This document shows positions 8,257-16,137 of a stretch of DNA of 44,757 nucleotides, piece by piece. Source of the DNA: Pseudoxanthomonas mexicana (lineage in GTDB: Bacteria; Pseudomonadota; Gammaproteobacteria; Xanthomonadales; Xanthomonadaceae); contig NZ_PDWV01000034.1 in the NCBI RefSeq assembly GCF_010093385.1, positions 1 through 44,757 of the forward strand, written 5' to 3'. Under the pieces are notes generated by a model. It made no database searches and had not been told where the DNA came from. It saw only the letters and a program-made list of their open reading frames with translations. The first letter of the stretch is position 1. Every line of letters starts with the position of its first letter. Made by a program: the position numbers and the translations under genes.

Positions 8257-9492
8257 TCAGCCGACCAGCTTGCCCAGCATCCTCAAGCCTCCCGTCCACA
8301 CCCCGATGGCGGTGCCCAGGCTGGTGAGGAAGAAGTTGAGCAGGATCCGCGCCACCCGGTTCTTCCACCAGCCTTTCACCGTCTGCACGTCGTCGCGCAA
8401 GGCCATGAAGGCCGCGTAGGTGGGTTTGCGCAGCGTCGCCTCGACGAAGGCGCTGACCGTGCCCGAAGCGAGTGCGGGATGCAGCGGCGTGAGCGGCGAG
8501 GAAATGAAGGCCGCGAGGATGCTGAGCGGATGCCCGCCCGCGATCGCGCAGCCGATGGCGCCCAGTACGCCGGTCGCCAGCACCCATTGGATCAGCAGGT
8601 CCGAGCCGACATCCACGCCGCCCTGCCAGAAACCCCAGGCGAAGCCGCCGACCAGGAACACGCCGATCACCAGCTCCATCCACGGCACGCGCGACTTGGG
8701 CTTCACGATCTCCAGCGAACGCCGCAGTTCGGCCGGATCCGCGGCATCGTCATGGAGGTGGCGGACCAGGCCGGGAAGATGGCCCGCGCCGACCACCGCC
8801 CGGACGCGGTAGGGGGACGCGGCGCCGGCCGGCACGCCGGCCGCGACCTGGCGCAGCGCCGAGGCCATGTACTGGTCGCGCTCGGCGATGATGGCCTGGT
8901 ACAGCTGCGGGCTTTCGGCGGCGAATTCGCCGAAGCTGGATTCCAGCATGTCGCCCTGTTTGAGCTTTTCGATCTCGTCGTCGCCGACCTCTTCGTCGCC
9001 GAACATGCTGGCCAGGATGCCGGCGCCGACCTTGGTGCGCTGCCACCAGCCCAGCGACTGAAGGGCACGCTTGAAGGTCAGTCCGACCTCGCGGTCGATC
9101 AGGTGCACCGGCAACCCGCGTGCCTGCGCGTCCAGCGCACCGGCCTTCAGTTCCTCGCCGGGCTCGACGCCCAACTGTTCGGCCAGTCGCCGCTGGTAGG
9201 CGGCCAGTGCCAGATTGGCGGCGAACAGGTGCGTCTTGCCTTCGCGGATCACCTTCACCAGGTCGAGCCGCGTGAGGGTGTCGGGATCGGTCAGCGACTG
9301 CAGGCGGCCCGGGTCCAGCTCCACCGCCACGCTGTCGTAGTCGCCACTGGCCACGGCCGCTCGCACGGCATCGACGCTGGCGCGCGAGACGTGGGCGGTG
9401 CCGAGCAGGGTGTAGCGCACGCCATCCCGCTCGACGATCTCGTGGGGTTGTCCGTGCAACGGATCGGCAGGAAGGGGATTCGATTCGGTCAT
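8257..9492 (-). CDS. TraB/PrgY family membrane protein
   Basis: This 411-residue protein belongs to the TraB/PrgY family, related to TIKI-type proteins. The family signature is present: an N-terminal GTAHVS motif (about residues 31-36), a conserved Glu (VAVELDPGR), and a second His motif (VVGAGHLPGL, about residue 232). The C-terminal third is membrane-embedded, with three or four hydrophobic segments. TIKI members are metalloproteases and PrgY acts on a mating pheromone, but the role in this bacterium is unknown. ATG 9492 lies four bases past the GNAT stop, so the two are probably one transcript. The stop faces the RND operon across a shared terminator. Confidence 0.85.
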   Translation of the reverse strand: MTESNPLPADPLHGQPHEIVERDGVRYTLLGTAHVSRASVDAVRAAVASGDYDSVAVELDPGRLQSLTDPDTLTRLDLVKVIREGKTHLFAANLALAAYQRRLAEQLGVEPGEELKAGALDAQARGLPVHLIDREVGLTFKRALQSLGWWQRTKVGAGILASMFGDEEVGDDEIEKLKQGDMLESSFGEFAAESPQLYQAIIAERDQYMASALRQVAAGVPAGAASPYRVRAVVGAGHLPGLVRHLHDDAADPAELRRSLEIVKPKSRVPWMELVIGVFLVGGFAWGFWQGGVDVGSDLLIQWVLATGVLGAIGCAIAGGHPLSILAAFISSPLTPLHPALASGTVSAFVEATLRKPTYAAFMALRDDVQTVKGWWKNRVARILLNFFLTSLGTAIGVWTGGLRMLGKLVG

Positions 9493-9496
9493 CGTG

Positions 9497-10027
9497 TCAT
9501 TCGTCTTGCGGAGGCGCGGTGGTGCCGGCGCCGAGGGTGCGCTGCATCTGCACGGTGTCCAGCCAGCGGTCGTGCTTCCAGGCGATACCGCGGAAGATGC
9601 CGACCAGGGTGAACCCGAACTTCTCGTGCAGGCGGATGGAGGCGGTGTTGGTGGGTTCGCCGATCACGGCGATCATCTGCCGATAGCCGCGTGTTTCGCA
9701 GGCATCGATCAGTGCCTGCATCAGCGCCGCGCCGATGCCCTGGCCCTGTCGACCGGGAACCACGTAGACCGAGTTCTCCACGGTCTTGCGGTAGCCCGCG
9801 CGGGCGCGATAGCTGCTGGCGTAGGCGTAACCGACGAACTCTCCGTCCAGCTTGGCCACCAGGTACGGATAACCGGCGTCGAGCACGGCCCGCATGCGGC
9901 GCGCCATTTCGGCGTCATCCGGCACGTCGTACTCGTAGGTGTTGACGTGGTCGCGGACTTCATCCGCGTAGAGGGCGGCGATGGCCGGCACGTCGGCCGG
10001 CGTGGCATCGCGGACGATCAGCGGCAC
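9497..10027 (-). CDS. GNAT N-acetyltransferase, phosphinothricin acetyltransferase-like
   Basis: This 176-residue protein is one complete GNAT domain. It begins IVRDATPADVPAIAALY and carries the acetyl-CoA-binding loop GRQGQGIGAALM (motif A) and the end motif ASIRLHEKFGF, as in the Pat/Bar/MddA group. Members acetylate small amines such as phosphinothricin or methionine sulfoximine; the true substrate cannot be read from sequence. The start is GTG (10027-10025), nine bases after the aguB stop, and it is followed four bases later by the TraB-family gene. Its place after aguB allows, but does not show, an amine substrate. Confidence 0.85.
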   Translation of the reverse strand: MPLIVRDATPADVPAIAALYADEVRDHVNTYEYDVPDDAEMARRMRAVLDAGYPYLVAKLDGEFVGYAYASSYRARAGYRKTVENSVYVVPGRQGQGIGAALMQALIDACETRGYRQMIAVIGEPTNTASIRLHEKFGFTLVGIFRGIAWKHDRWLDTVQMQRTLGAGTTAPPQDE

Positions 10028-10036
10028 GCGCGGGCC

Positions 10037-10921
10037 TCAGTCGATGTAGCGCTTGAGCAGATCGCCGTACGCGTCGATGCGGCGGGCGCGCAGGGACGGC
10101 CAGATGCGGCGGACATGCTCGCTGCGTTGCAGGTCGACATCGGCCATCAGGAGGGTTTCTTCACCACCGGCTTCGGCGAGGAACTCGCCCTGCGGACCCA
10201 GCACGTGGCTGTTGCCCCAGAACTGGATGCCCGATGCGCCGAGCGGCGAAGGCTCGTGGCCGACACGGTTGCAGCTCAGCACCGGCAGACCGTTGGCGAC
10301 GGCATGACCGCGGTGGCTCAGTATCCAGGCATCGCGCTGGCGGGTCTTTTCGGCCTGTTCGTCGTCCGGGTCCCAGCCGATCGCGGTGGGATACAGCAGC
10401 AGGTCCGCACCGGCCAGCGCCATCAGGCGCGCGGCTTCGGGGTACCACTGGTCCCAGCACACCAGCACGCCGAGACGGCCGACCGACGTATCGATGGGGG
10501 TGAAGCCCATGTCGCCCGGCGTGAAATAGAACTTCTCGTAGAAGCCCGGATCGTCCGGGATATGCATCTTGCGGTACTTGCCCGCGATGCGGCCGTCCTT
10601 TTCGTAGACCACCGCGGTGTTGTGGTACAGCCCCGCGGCGCGGCGCTCGAACAGGGACGACACCAGCACCACGCCGTGTTGCTTGGCCAGCGCGCCCAGG
10701 CGCTCGGTGCTGGGACCGGGGATCGGCTCGGCCAGGTCGAATTCCTGCACCGATTCGTGCTGGCAGAAGTAGGCACCGTTGTGCAGTTCCTGCAACAGCA
10801 CCAGGCGGGCCCCCCGCTTGGCGGCCTCGGCCACGCGGGCTTCGATCACCGACAGGTTGGCGTCGGCGTCGCCGTGGTTCTTTTCCTGGATCAGGGCAAC
10901 GGGCAGCGTGGTGCGGTTCAT
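10037..10921 (-). CDS. aguB: N-carbamoylputrescine amidase
   Basis: The enzyme hydrolyses N-carbamoylputrescine to putrescine, CO2 and ammonia, the last step of the agmatine route. The 294-residue sequence is a full carbon-nitrogen hydrolase domain with the Glu-Lys-Cys triad visible: Glu in LLQELHNGAYF, Lys in GKYRKMHIPDD and Cys in GVLVCWDQWYPEAAR. HNGAYFC and the C-terminal RRIDAYGDLLKRY are typical of AguB. ATG 10921 is chosen because the longer frame upstream is Arg/Pro-rich and unlike the family. AguA lies in the same orientation at 13410-14441, with two genes between them. Cytoplasmic. Confidence 0.93.
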   Translation of the reverse strand: MNRTTLPVALIQEKNHGDADANLSVIEARVAEAAKRGARLVLLQELHNGAYFCQHESVQEFDLAEPIPGPSTERLGALAKQHGVVLVSSLFERRAAGLYHNTAVVYEKDGRIAGKYRKMHIPDDPGFYEKFYFTPGDMGFTPIDTSVGRLGVLVCWDQWYPEAARLMALAGADLLLYPTAIGWDPDDEQAEKTRQRDAWILSHRGHAVANGLPVLSCNRVGHEPSPLGASGIQFWGNSHVLGPQGEFLAEAGGEETLLMADVDLQRSEHVRRIWPSLRARRIDAYGDLLKRYID

Positions 10922-11015
10922 CGTGGGCGCAATCGGGCAGCGGCGGCGAGGGGGCGAATGGTACCGCGTCCACCTCGCGCGCAGGCGCACGCGGCGTGAA
11001 CACGCCGCGCCACGC

Positions 11016-12332
11016 TCAGGAGGTCGTGGTCTCCTCGCGACGGCGCTGTTGCCGGCCCAGTGCCACACCGGTCGCCGCCCACGCCAGCGCCACGCCGGTG
11101 CCGATCAGCATGGCCACGGCAGGGTGTTCGGCCAGCACGTCCAGCGCGCGCTTGACCCAGCCGCTGAGCGCATCGCCGCCGCGGTATCCCACCGTGTCGA
11201 TGAAGTTCTTCGCCTTGTACTTCTGTCCCGGCGCGACCACCGTGTAGAGCATCTCGCGGCCGGGACGGACGAATGCGTACTCGCCGGCCCGCCGCGCGAC
11301 CATCACCACCACGAACACGCCGAAGACCGGCGCCAGCGCCAGCCACAGGAAGCCCGCCGCCATCACCAGCGGCACCGCGACCAGCAACACGCCCACGCCC
11401 AGCCGCTGGGCGATGCGGCCGGGGATGAACAGCTGGCTGAGGATGGCCAGCGCCTGCACCACCGTGTCGATGGTGCCGAACACGCGGGTCTGCTGCGCCT
11501 TGTCCGGGAACAGCTGTTCCACCAGCTTCGCCTGCTCGAAATAGAGGAAGGTCGTCACCGTGGCCAGGAGCAGGACGAACAGTGCGATGCCGGCCAGGTA
11601 GGGCGACCTGAATACCTCGGTGGCGCCCGCGAACGGGTTTCCGCCCAGCGGAGCGCGCCGCTGCTCGGCCGTGCTGGCGCCCTGGGGCAACGGATGCCGG
11701 TCGCGCCATTGGTGGAGCCACACGGCGGTGACGCCGCTGGCACCCATCAGCAGCGAGGACAACAGCATCAGGCCCCCATGCCCCAGATGGCCGACCAGCA
11801 GCGTGGTCAGCAGCGGACCCGCCAGCCCGCCGAGGCTGGCGCCGCTGGCGATCAGTGCGAACAGGCGCTTGGCCTCGCTGCTGGCCAGGACGTCGGCCAG
11901 TACGCTCCACGCCAGGGAGATGAGCAGCAGGTTGATCACCGACACCCAGATGTAGAAGCCGCGCGCCAGCCACACGTCGTCCGGCCGCGCCAGCAGGGCC
12001 AGGCCGAACGCCAGCAGGCTGGCGACGACCGCACCGAACACCCACGGCAGGATGCGCCGGCGCGACACCTTCGACGCGATCCAGCCGAACAGCGGCAGTA
12101 CGATCAGCGTGGCCACGAAGGTGCCGGTGAACAGCCATTGCAGGTTGTCCACACCCCCGGTGACGCCCATCGTTTCGCGGATCGGCCGGAGCATGAAGTA
12201 GCCGGCGAACAGCAGGAAGAACATCAGCAGGCCCGCGCCCACCACAGGGGCCTCGTGGGGCGCGACGTTGAACAGGCGGGACAGCAGGCGCGTCAGCGCT
12301 CCGCGCGGGGCAGGTCGTAAGGTGTCGGGCAT
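11016..12332 (-). CDS. NTT-like / MFS-fold transporter
   Basis: This 438-residue polytopic inner-membrane protein has about 11-12 hydrophobic segments. The opening segment (FFLLFAGYFMLRPIRETMG), the GWIASKVSRRRILPW loop, and a C-terminal motif with KAKNFIDTVGYRGGDALSGW are typical of proteins annotated as NTP/NDP-exchange-like (AAA/NTT family) carriers in free-living bacteria. Genuine ATP/ADP antiporters occur in intracellular parasites and plastids; substrates of the free-living relatives are largely unknown. ATG 12332 lies seven bases past the aldo/keto reductase stop, so the two are co-transcribed; aguB begins 94 bases downstream. A link to polyamine or agmatine handling is inferred from position only. 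Confidence 0.8.
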   Translation of the reverse strand: MPDTLRPAPRGALTRLLSRLFNVAPHEAPVVGAGLLMFFLLFAGYFMLRPIRETMGVTGGVDNLQWLFTGTFVATLIVLPLFGWIASKVSRRRILPWVFGAVVASLLAFGLALLARPDDVWLARGFYIWVSVINLLLISLAWSVLADVLASSEAKRLFALIASGASLGGLAGPLLTTLLVGHLGHGGLMLLSSLLMGASGVTAVWLHQWRDRHPLPQGASTAEQRRAPLGGNPFAGATEVFRSPYLAGIALFVLLLATVTTFLYFEQAKLVEQLFPDKAQQTRVFGTIDTVVQALAILSQLFIPGRIAQRLGVGVLLVAVPLVMAAGFLWLALAPVFGVFVVVMVARRAGEYAFVRPGREMLYTVVAPGQKYKAKNFIDTVGYRGGDALSGWVKRALDVLAEHPAVAMLIGTGVALAWAATGVALGRQQRRREETTTS

Positions 12333-12339
12333 GGAAGGT

Positions 12340-13287
12340 TCAGGCGAAGGTGGCGATCAGCGCATCGCGCTGGGCGGGCGTCAGGTCCGGGCCGGTGCCG
12401 GCCTTCAGATTGTCGGTCTGCCGGTCCGGCTTCCCCGTTGCCGGGATCACCGCGGTCACCGCCGGATGGCTGAGCGCGAACTTCAGGAAAGCCTGGGCCC
12501 ATGAGGTCACGCCGGTTTCGGTGAGTGCCGGCGGCAGGGGCTTGTCCTTGACCTGCGCGAACAGCCTGCCGTCCTCGAAGGCCCGATTGATCAGCACCGC
12601 CACGCCCAGATCCTGTGCCAGCGGCAGCACGCGCTTTTCGGCGCCGCGGCTGACGGCCGAGTAGTTGATCTGCAGGAAGTCCGGCTTCTCGGCCTGCACG
12701 ACATCGGCGAGCTGCTCCTGCGCACGCTCGACGTAATGCGTCACGCCGACATACTTCACTTTGCCCCGCGCCTTCAGTTCGCGCGCGACCGCCATCTGCG
12801 TCTTCAGGTCGCCCAGGTTGTGGACCTGCAGCAGCGCTACCTTGTCGGTCCCGAGCCGGCGCAGCGTGTCGGAAAACTGCGCCAGACCCGCCTCGCGGCC
12901 GGTTACGCCGGAGAGCTTGGTGGCAAGCCACGCCTTGCCCGTCAGTCCCTGCTCGGCGAGCAGGGCGCCCATCACGTCTTCGGCCACGCTGTAGGTGGGT
13001 GCGGTATCGATGACGGTGGCGCCCGCGGCGAAAAAGCGCTTCAGCACTTCACGCAGCGGATCCAGCTCGGCAGGACTTTGACCGACCTCGAAGCTGCCCG
13101 AGGTGCCCATGCCGATCACCGGGATCATTTCGCCGGTCGAGGGAATGGCGCGCGTGTTCAACGGGCCGATGGCGCCCGATGTGCCGGCGGTGGACGGCTG
13201 GGCCTGGGCCGCATCGCGGCAGGCCGCCAGGCCGATGCCGGCGGCAGCGATGGCGGAGGTGGCGAGGAACCTGCGTCGTGTGTACAC
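12340..13287 (-). CDS. Tat-exported aldo/keto reductase, probable lipoprotein
   Basis: This 315-residue aldo/keto reductase keeps the whole catalytic tetrad: Asp about 94 (VIDTAPTY), Tyr 99, Lys 124 (LATKLS) and His 156 (LLQVHN). The N-terminus is a twin-arginine signal (RRRFLATSA) leading into a hydrophobic stretch that ends in a lipobox-like LAAC (Cys about 23), so the folded, cofactor-loaded enzyme is probably exported and perhaps lipidated. The start is GTG (13287-13285), preceded six bases away by a strong AAAGGAG ribosome site, which fixes the start at the signal peptide. It is co-directional with aguA upstream and seven bases ahead of the NTT-like carrier. Substrate unknown. Confidence 0.88.
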   Translation of the reverse strand: MYTRRRFLATSAIAAAGIGLAACRDAAQAQPSTAGTSGAIGPLNTRAIPSTGEMIPVIGMGTSGSFEVGQSPAELDPLREVLKRFFAAGATVIDTAPTYSVAEDVMGALLAEQGLTGKAWLATKLSGVTGREAGLAQFSDTLRRLGTDKVALLQVHNLGDLKTQMAVARELKARGKVKYVGVTHYVERAQEQLADVVQAEKPDFLQINYSAVSRGAEKRVLPLAQDLGVAVLINRAFEDGRLFAQVKDKPLPPALTETGVTSWAQAFLKFALSHPAVTAVIPATGKPDRQTDNLKAGTGPDLTPAQRDALIATFA

Positions 13288-13409
13288 GGCCGTCTCCTTT
13301 GGGGGAAACGGTCGTTATCGGGGATCAGCCCACGCAGGGTGTAAACGAAACGTTCAATCCGTGCCCAACTGATGTCACGGTCCCGCGCGCCGGGGCGCGC
13401 GGGGTGTAC

Positions 13410-14441
13410 TCAGCCCAGCAGGCCGGCCGGCAGCTGCATGGTGATGCAGTGCAGGCTGCCGTTCTGCCAGATCAGGGCGCGGCAGGGCACCTGCACGATC
13501 TCGCGGTCGGGGTAGGCCTGCGCCAGCACGGCGGCGGCGGCATCGTCCGCAGGGTCGCCATAGGCCGGCATCAGCACGGCGCCGTTGATGATCAGGTAGT
13601 TCGCGTACGAGGCGGCCAGGCGGCGCCCCTCGTCGATCACGGGCCTGGCCCACGGAAGCGGGAATGCGCGGTACGGGCGCCCATCGGCCGTGCGCAGTGC
13701 GGCGATGTCGGCGGCCATGGCCTGCAGTTCGGCGTAGTGCGCATCCGAAGCGTCGTCGCATGCCTGGTAGACGATGGCATCGCCGGGGGCGAAGCGGGCG
13801 AGGGTGTCGATATGGGCGTCGGTGTCGTCGCCTTCCAGATAGCCATGGTCCAGCCACAGCACCCGCTGTTGCTTCAGCCAGCCAGCCAGTTTCCCGGTCA
13901 GTTCCTCGCGGCTCGCGTCGGGATGGCGCTCGTGCAGACATTGCCAGGTGGTCAGCAGGGTGCCCGCGCCGTCGGTTTCGATGGCGCCACCCTCCAAAGC
14001 AAAATCAATGCTTTGGACGAAATAGTTGTGAAACAACTGCATGCCGGACAGCTCGCCGACCAGGCGGTCGTCGCGACTGGCTTCGTACTTGCCGCCCCAG
14101 CCGGTGAAGCGGAAGTCCAGTAGCTTGAAGCGCTGCCCATCGCGCAGCGTGATGGGGCCGGAGTCGCGCAGCCAGGTGTCGTCGTACTCCGCCGGCACGA
14201 AGCGCACCTTGTCCATGTCCACCCGCGCGGACCGCAGTCGGGCCTCGGCATAGGTCTGCAGGTCATCATCAGCCACGCAGATCACGACCGGCTGGAAGCG
14301 GGTGATGGCGGCGACGAGGGCGACGTAGGTCTCTTCCACGTCGGCCAGGCGTTCGGCCCAGTCGGTATCGGCGTGCGGCCACGCGATCAGGACCGCGGAT
14401 TGGGGTTCCCACTCCGCGGGGAAACGAAAGGCATCGGTCAT
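13410..14441 (-). CDS. aguA: Agmatine deiminase
   Basis: The enzyme converts agmatine to N-carbamoylputrescine and ammonia, supplying the substrate of AguB. The 343-residue protein begins in the family style (FPAEWEPQSAVLIAWPH) and contains DDTWLRDSGPI, the ALEGGAIETDGAGTLLTT loop, the LDHGYLEGDDTDAHIDTLAR stretch and the C-terminal catalytic cysteine (SLHCITMQLP), all characteristic of the PAD-type deiminase fold. ATG 14441 begins the conserved N-terminus. The usual aguA-aguB neighbourhood is kept, but an aldo/keto reductase and a carrier gene lie between the two. Cytoplasmic. Confidence 0.93.
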   Translation of the reverse strand: MTDAFRFPAEWEPQSAVLIAWPHADTDWAERLADVEETYVALVAAITRFQPVVICVADDDLQTYAEARLRSARVDMDKVRFVPAEYDDTWLRDSGPITLRDGQRFKLLDFRFTGWGGKYEASRDDRLVGELSGMQLFHNYFVQSIDFALEGGAIETDGAGTLLTTWQCLHERHPDASREELTGKLAGWLKQQRVLWLDHGYLEGDDTDAHIDTLARFAPGDAIVYQACDDASDAHYAELQAMAADIAALRTADGRPYRAFPLPWARPVIDEGRRLAASYANYLIINGAVLMPAYGDPADDAAAAVLAQAYPDREIVQVPCRALIWQNGSLHCITMQLPAGLLG

Positions 14442-14472
14442 GGCATCAAGGGCGCGGCCGCGCCGCGCGGTG

Positions 14473-14799
14473 TCAGCGGATGGGGGGCTTGGGGCCGATT
14501 TCCTCGGCGCTGGCCTTGTTGATCACCACGTCGATGACGCGGCTCTTTTCGAAGTATACGGTGAAACCTGGGTAGACCCAGCGCTGGATCACCGGCCACT
14601 GGCGCTTCTGGCCGCCGCGCGGTTCCAGCTTCTGCTGCGGGGCGCCGAAACGGGCTTCCACGTCGGCCGCGGTCTGGCCGCGCACGGGGGCGGCGGCAGG
14701 GGTTTCCTGCGCACGCTCGATCAGCAGGGTGTCGGCCAGTGCCGGGCCGGACAGGCCGAGCAGGGCGATCAAGGGCAGGACAAGGACGCGACGGCTCAT
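14473..14799 (-). CDS. Small secreted protein of unknown function
   Basis: This 108-residue protein has a clear Sec signal peptide (VLVLPLIALLGLSGPALA, cleavage after ALA). The mature part contains TAADVEARFGAPQQK, which resembles the helix motif of SmpA/OmlA/BamE-like small envelope proteins, followed by a short beta-rich stretch (QRWVYPGFTVYFEKSRVIDVVIN). It has no lipobox. It lies upstream of aguA on the same strand with a 31-base gap, so it may share a transcript. An envelope role is inferred only from the signal peptide and the weak motif. Confidence 0.75.
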   Translation of the reverse strand: MSRRVLVLPLIALLGLSGPALADTLLIERAQETPAAAPVRGQTAADVEARFGAPQQKLEPRGGQKRQWPVIQRWVYPGFTVYFEKSRVIDVVINKASAEEIGPKPPIR

Positions 14800-14934
14800 G
14801 GTGGGTTCCCCTAGGTGACCCGCCTTTTATAACAAAAGGCCGAAAACAAAAAACGGCCGGGCCGCAAGGAATGGCGAGGGCCGGGACGGTAGGCGCGGCG
14901 CCACCGGCCTGCACAACGCGTGGCCGGAAACAGA
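14800..14934 (-). promoter_or_regulatory. AT-rich leader before the small secreted protein
   Basis: This gap contains an unusually AT-rich patch at about 14823-14852. On the minus strand it reads TTTTGTTATAAAAGG and contains a TATAAA that could serve as a -10 for the gene starting at 14799. Two small inverted repeats overlap it: CCTTTT/AAAAGG, and GGCCG/CGGCC around an A-rich loop. No coding sequence is seen. Confidence 0.35.
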
Positions 14935-14956
14935 AAAGCCGCCTTGCGGCGGCTTT
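14935..14956 (-). terminator. Terminator after rpmJ
   Basis: A perfect 9-bp stem (14935-14943 with 14948-14956, loop TTGC) is followed on the minus strand by TTTTCTG. It lies about 50 bases after the rpmJ stop. Confidence 0.85.
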
Positions 14957-15005
14957 CTGCGCGTTGCCTCAGCCACGATGGCGTGGCCCGGCAGGCGGTC
15001 CGTTC

Positions 15006-15131
15006 TCAGCGCTGGCGCGCCTTGAAGCGGGGGTTGGACTTGCAGATCACGAAGACCTTGCCGCGGCGGCGGACCACCTTGCAGTCGCGGTGACGGGCCT
15101 TCGCCGACTTCAGGGAGGACAGGACCTTCAT
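15006..15131 (-). CDS. rpmJ: 50S ribosomal protein L36, short-form without full zinc site
   Basis: This 41-codon gene encodes the alternative (YkgO-like) L36 of the large ribosomal subunit, starting [19 protein letters not shown] and ending NPRFKARQR. The zinc-binding form of L36 carries three Cys and one His; here only two cysteines remain (in DCK and ICK), and the terminal His is replaced by Arg, so this is the C-minus, zinc-independent type. Such paralogues often replace the zinc form under zinc limitation through Zur, but I do not see a clear Zur box. The ribosome site is GAGG about nine bases before ATG 15131. It has its own terminator. Confidence 0.95.
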   Translation of the reverse strand: MKVLSSLKSAKARHRDCKVVRRRGKVFVICKSNPRFKARQR

Positions 15132-15177
15132 GAGTTGAAACCTCGGCGTGAATGTATGGAGTAAAGCGAAGCCCGCT

Positions 15178-15207
15178 ATTCTAGCGGGGTTTCCATAGCC
15201 GGATCAA
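15178..15207 (-). promoter_or_regulatory. Candidate rpmJ promoter
   Basis: On the minus strand TTGATC (15207-15202) and TAGAAT (15183-15178) are separated by 18 bases, close to sigma-70 consensus, about 45 bases before the rpmJ start. Confidence 0.45.
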
Positions 15208-15304
15208 GCGGTTGCACGCCAAGGACGGCAACCCGGCGGCCGGCATGGGCTGGCGCCGACGCGTCCGGCGTCATAATGGGGCATCCGATCACCTGGAAAA
15301 CCGC

Positions 15305-15982
15305 ATGTCCGATCCCGTCCCCGTCCTGACCATCGATGGCCCCTCCGGAGCCGGCAAGGGTACCGTCAGTCGGATCGTCGCCTCGCGGCTGGGCTGGCAT
15401 TACCTGGATTCGGGTGCCCTGTACCGGGCGGTGGGGGTGGCGGCCAGCTGGGCCGACCTGGACGTCTCCGACCCGGCCGCCCTCGTGCGTTGCGCCTTCG
15501 ATACGCGGGTCGGCTTTCGCGAGACGGAGGCCGGGTTGCGCGTGATCGTCGACGATCTTGACGCGACCGACGAGCTTCGTCTGGAAACGACCGGCGCCCT
15601 GGCGTCGGCCATCGCGGCCATCCCGGAGGTGCGAGCCGCCCTGAAGGAGCGGCAGCGCGCGTCTCGCCAGGCGCCGGGGCTGGTGGCGGACGGGCGGGAC
15701 ATGGGCACGGTGATCTTCCCGGATGCGCCCTACAAGGTGTTCCTGACCGCCAGCGCCGAGGAGCGCGCCGAAAGGCGGTATAAGCAGTTGAAAGACAAAG
15801 GGGTTTCCGTCACAATCGACGGTCTGCTGCGCGAGATCCTCGCCCGCGATGCCCGTGACGCCCAGCGCACGGTGGCGCCCCTGAAGCCGGCCGACGACGC
15901 CGTCATCATCGACACCACCGGCCTCGGCATCGAGGCCGTCGTCGAACGTGTGCTGGCCTTGGTGCCGGTGCGCGCGGGCTAG
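15305..15982 (+). CDS. cmk: Cytidylate kinase
   Basis: The enzyme phosphorylates CMP and dCMP with ATP in pyrimidine nucleotide recycling. The 225-residue protein has the P-loop [11 protein letters not shown] at the N-terminus, the substrate region [12 protein letters not shown], the [11 protein letters not shown] motif, and the lid segment with [11 protein letters not shown] 15305 is chosen because it lies just before [15 protein letters not shown]; the longer frame upstream is not conserved-looking. It is followed by a terminator and then rpsA, the order found in many proteobacteria. Cytoplasmic. Confidence 0.95.
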   Translation: MSDPVPVLTIDGPSGAGKGTVSRIVASRLGWHYLDSGALYRAVGVAASWADLDVSDPAALVRCAFDTRVGFRETEAGLRVIVDDLDATDELRLETTGALASAIAAIPEVRAALKERQRASRQAPGLVADGRDMGTVIFPDAPYKVFLTASAEERAERRYKQLKDKGVSVTIDGLLREILARDARDAQRTVAPLKPADDAVIIDTTGLGIEAVVERVLALVPVRAG

Positions 15983-16002
15983 CTCCCGCGCCGCAGAGGG
16001 TC

Positions 16003-16030
16003 CCGCGCGGAATCCGCCGCGCGGTTTTTT
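16003..16030 (+). terminator. Terminator between cmk and rpsA
   Basis: CCGCGCGG (16003-16010) pairs with CCGCGCGG (16017-16024) and is followed by six T residues. It should separate cmk from rpsA, so rpsA needs its own promoter in 16031-16137. Confidence 0.8.
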
Positions 16031-16137
16031 CCAACCACAACACTCACGGCCACACGCAATCCCGCGCAGGCCGACAACGGGTGGACCGTTGCGCGCTCCC
16101 GCTCGCCGGTCTGTTTCATCAACCGAGTATTTTTTCA
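16031..16137 (+). promoter_or_regulatory. rpsA leader with a poor Shine-Dalgarno site
   Basis: The bases just before ATG 16138 read GAGTATTTTTTCA: a U-rich tract and no strong Shine-Dalgarno sequence. E. coli rpsA has a degenerate SD and is autoregulated by S1 at its initiation region; the same may hold here. I do not recognise a definite promoter in this gap. Confidence 0.4.

Noticed and set aside
5036-8419. A long plus-strand open frame overlapping the second permease
   Set aside because: Composition is Arg/Gly/Pro-rich with no motifs; it is the +1 shadow of the real permease.
10779-12320. A 513-codon plus-strand open frame over the NTT-like carrier
   Set aside because: Gln/His/Arg-rich shadow; the membrane protein on the other strand is convincing.
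13382-13403. GC inverted repeat after aguA as a terminator
   Set aside because: The loop would be only two bases and no T tract follows on the minus strand, so a terminator cannot be claimed.
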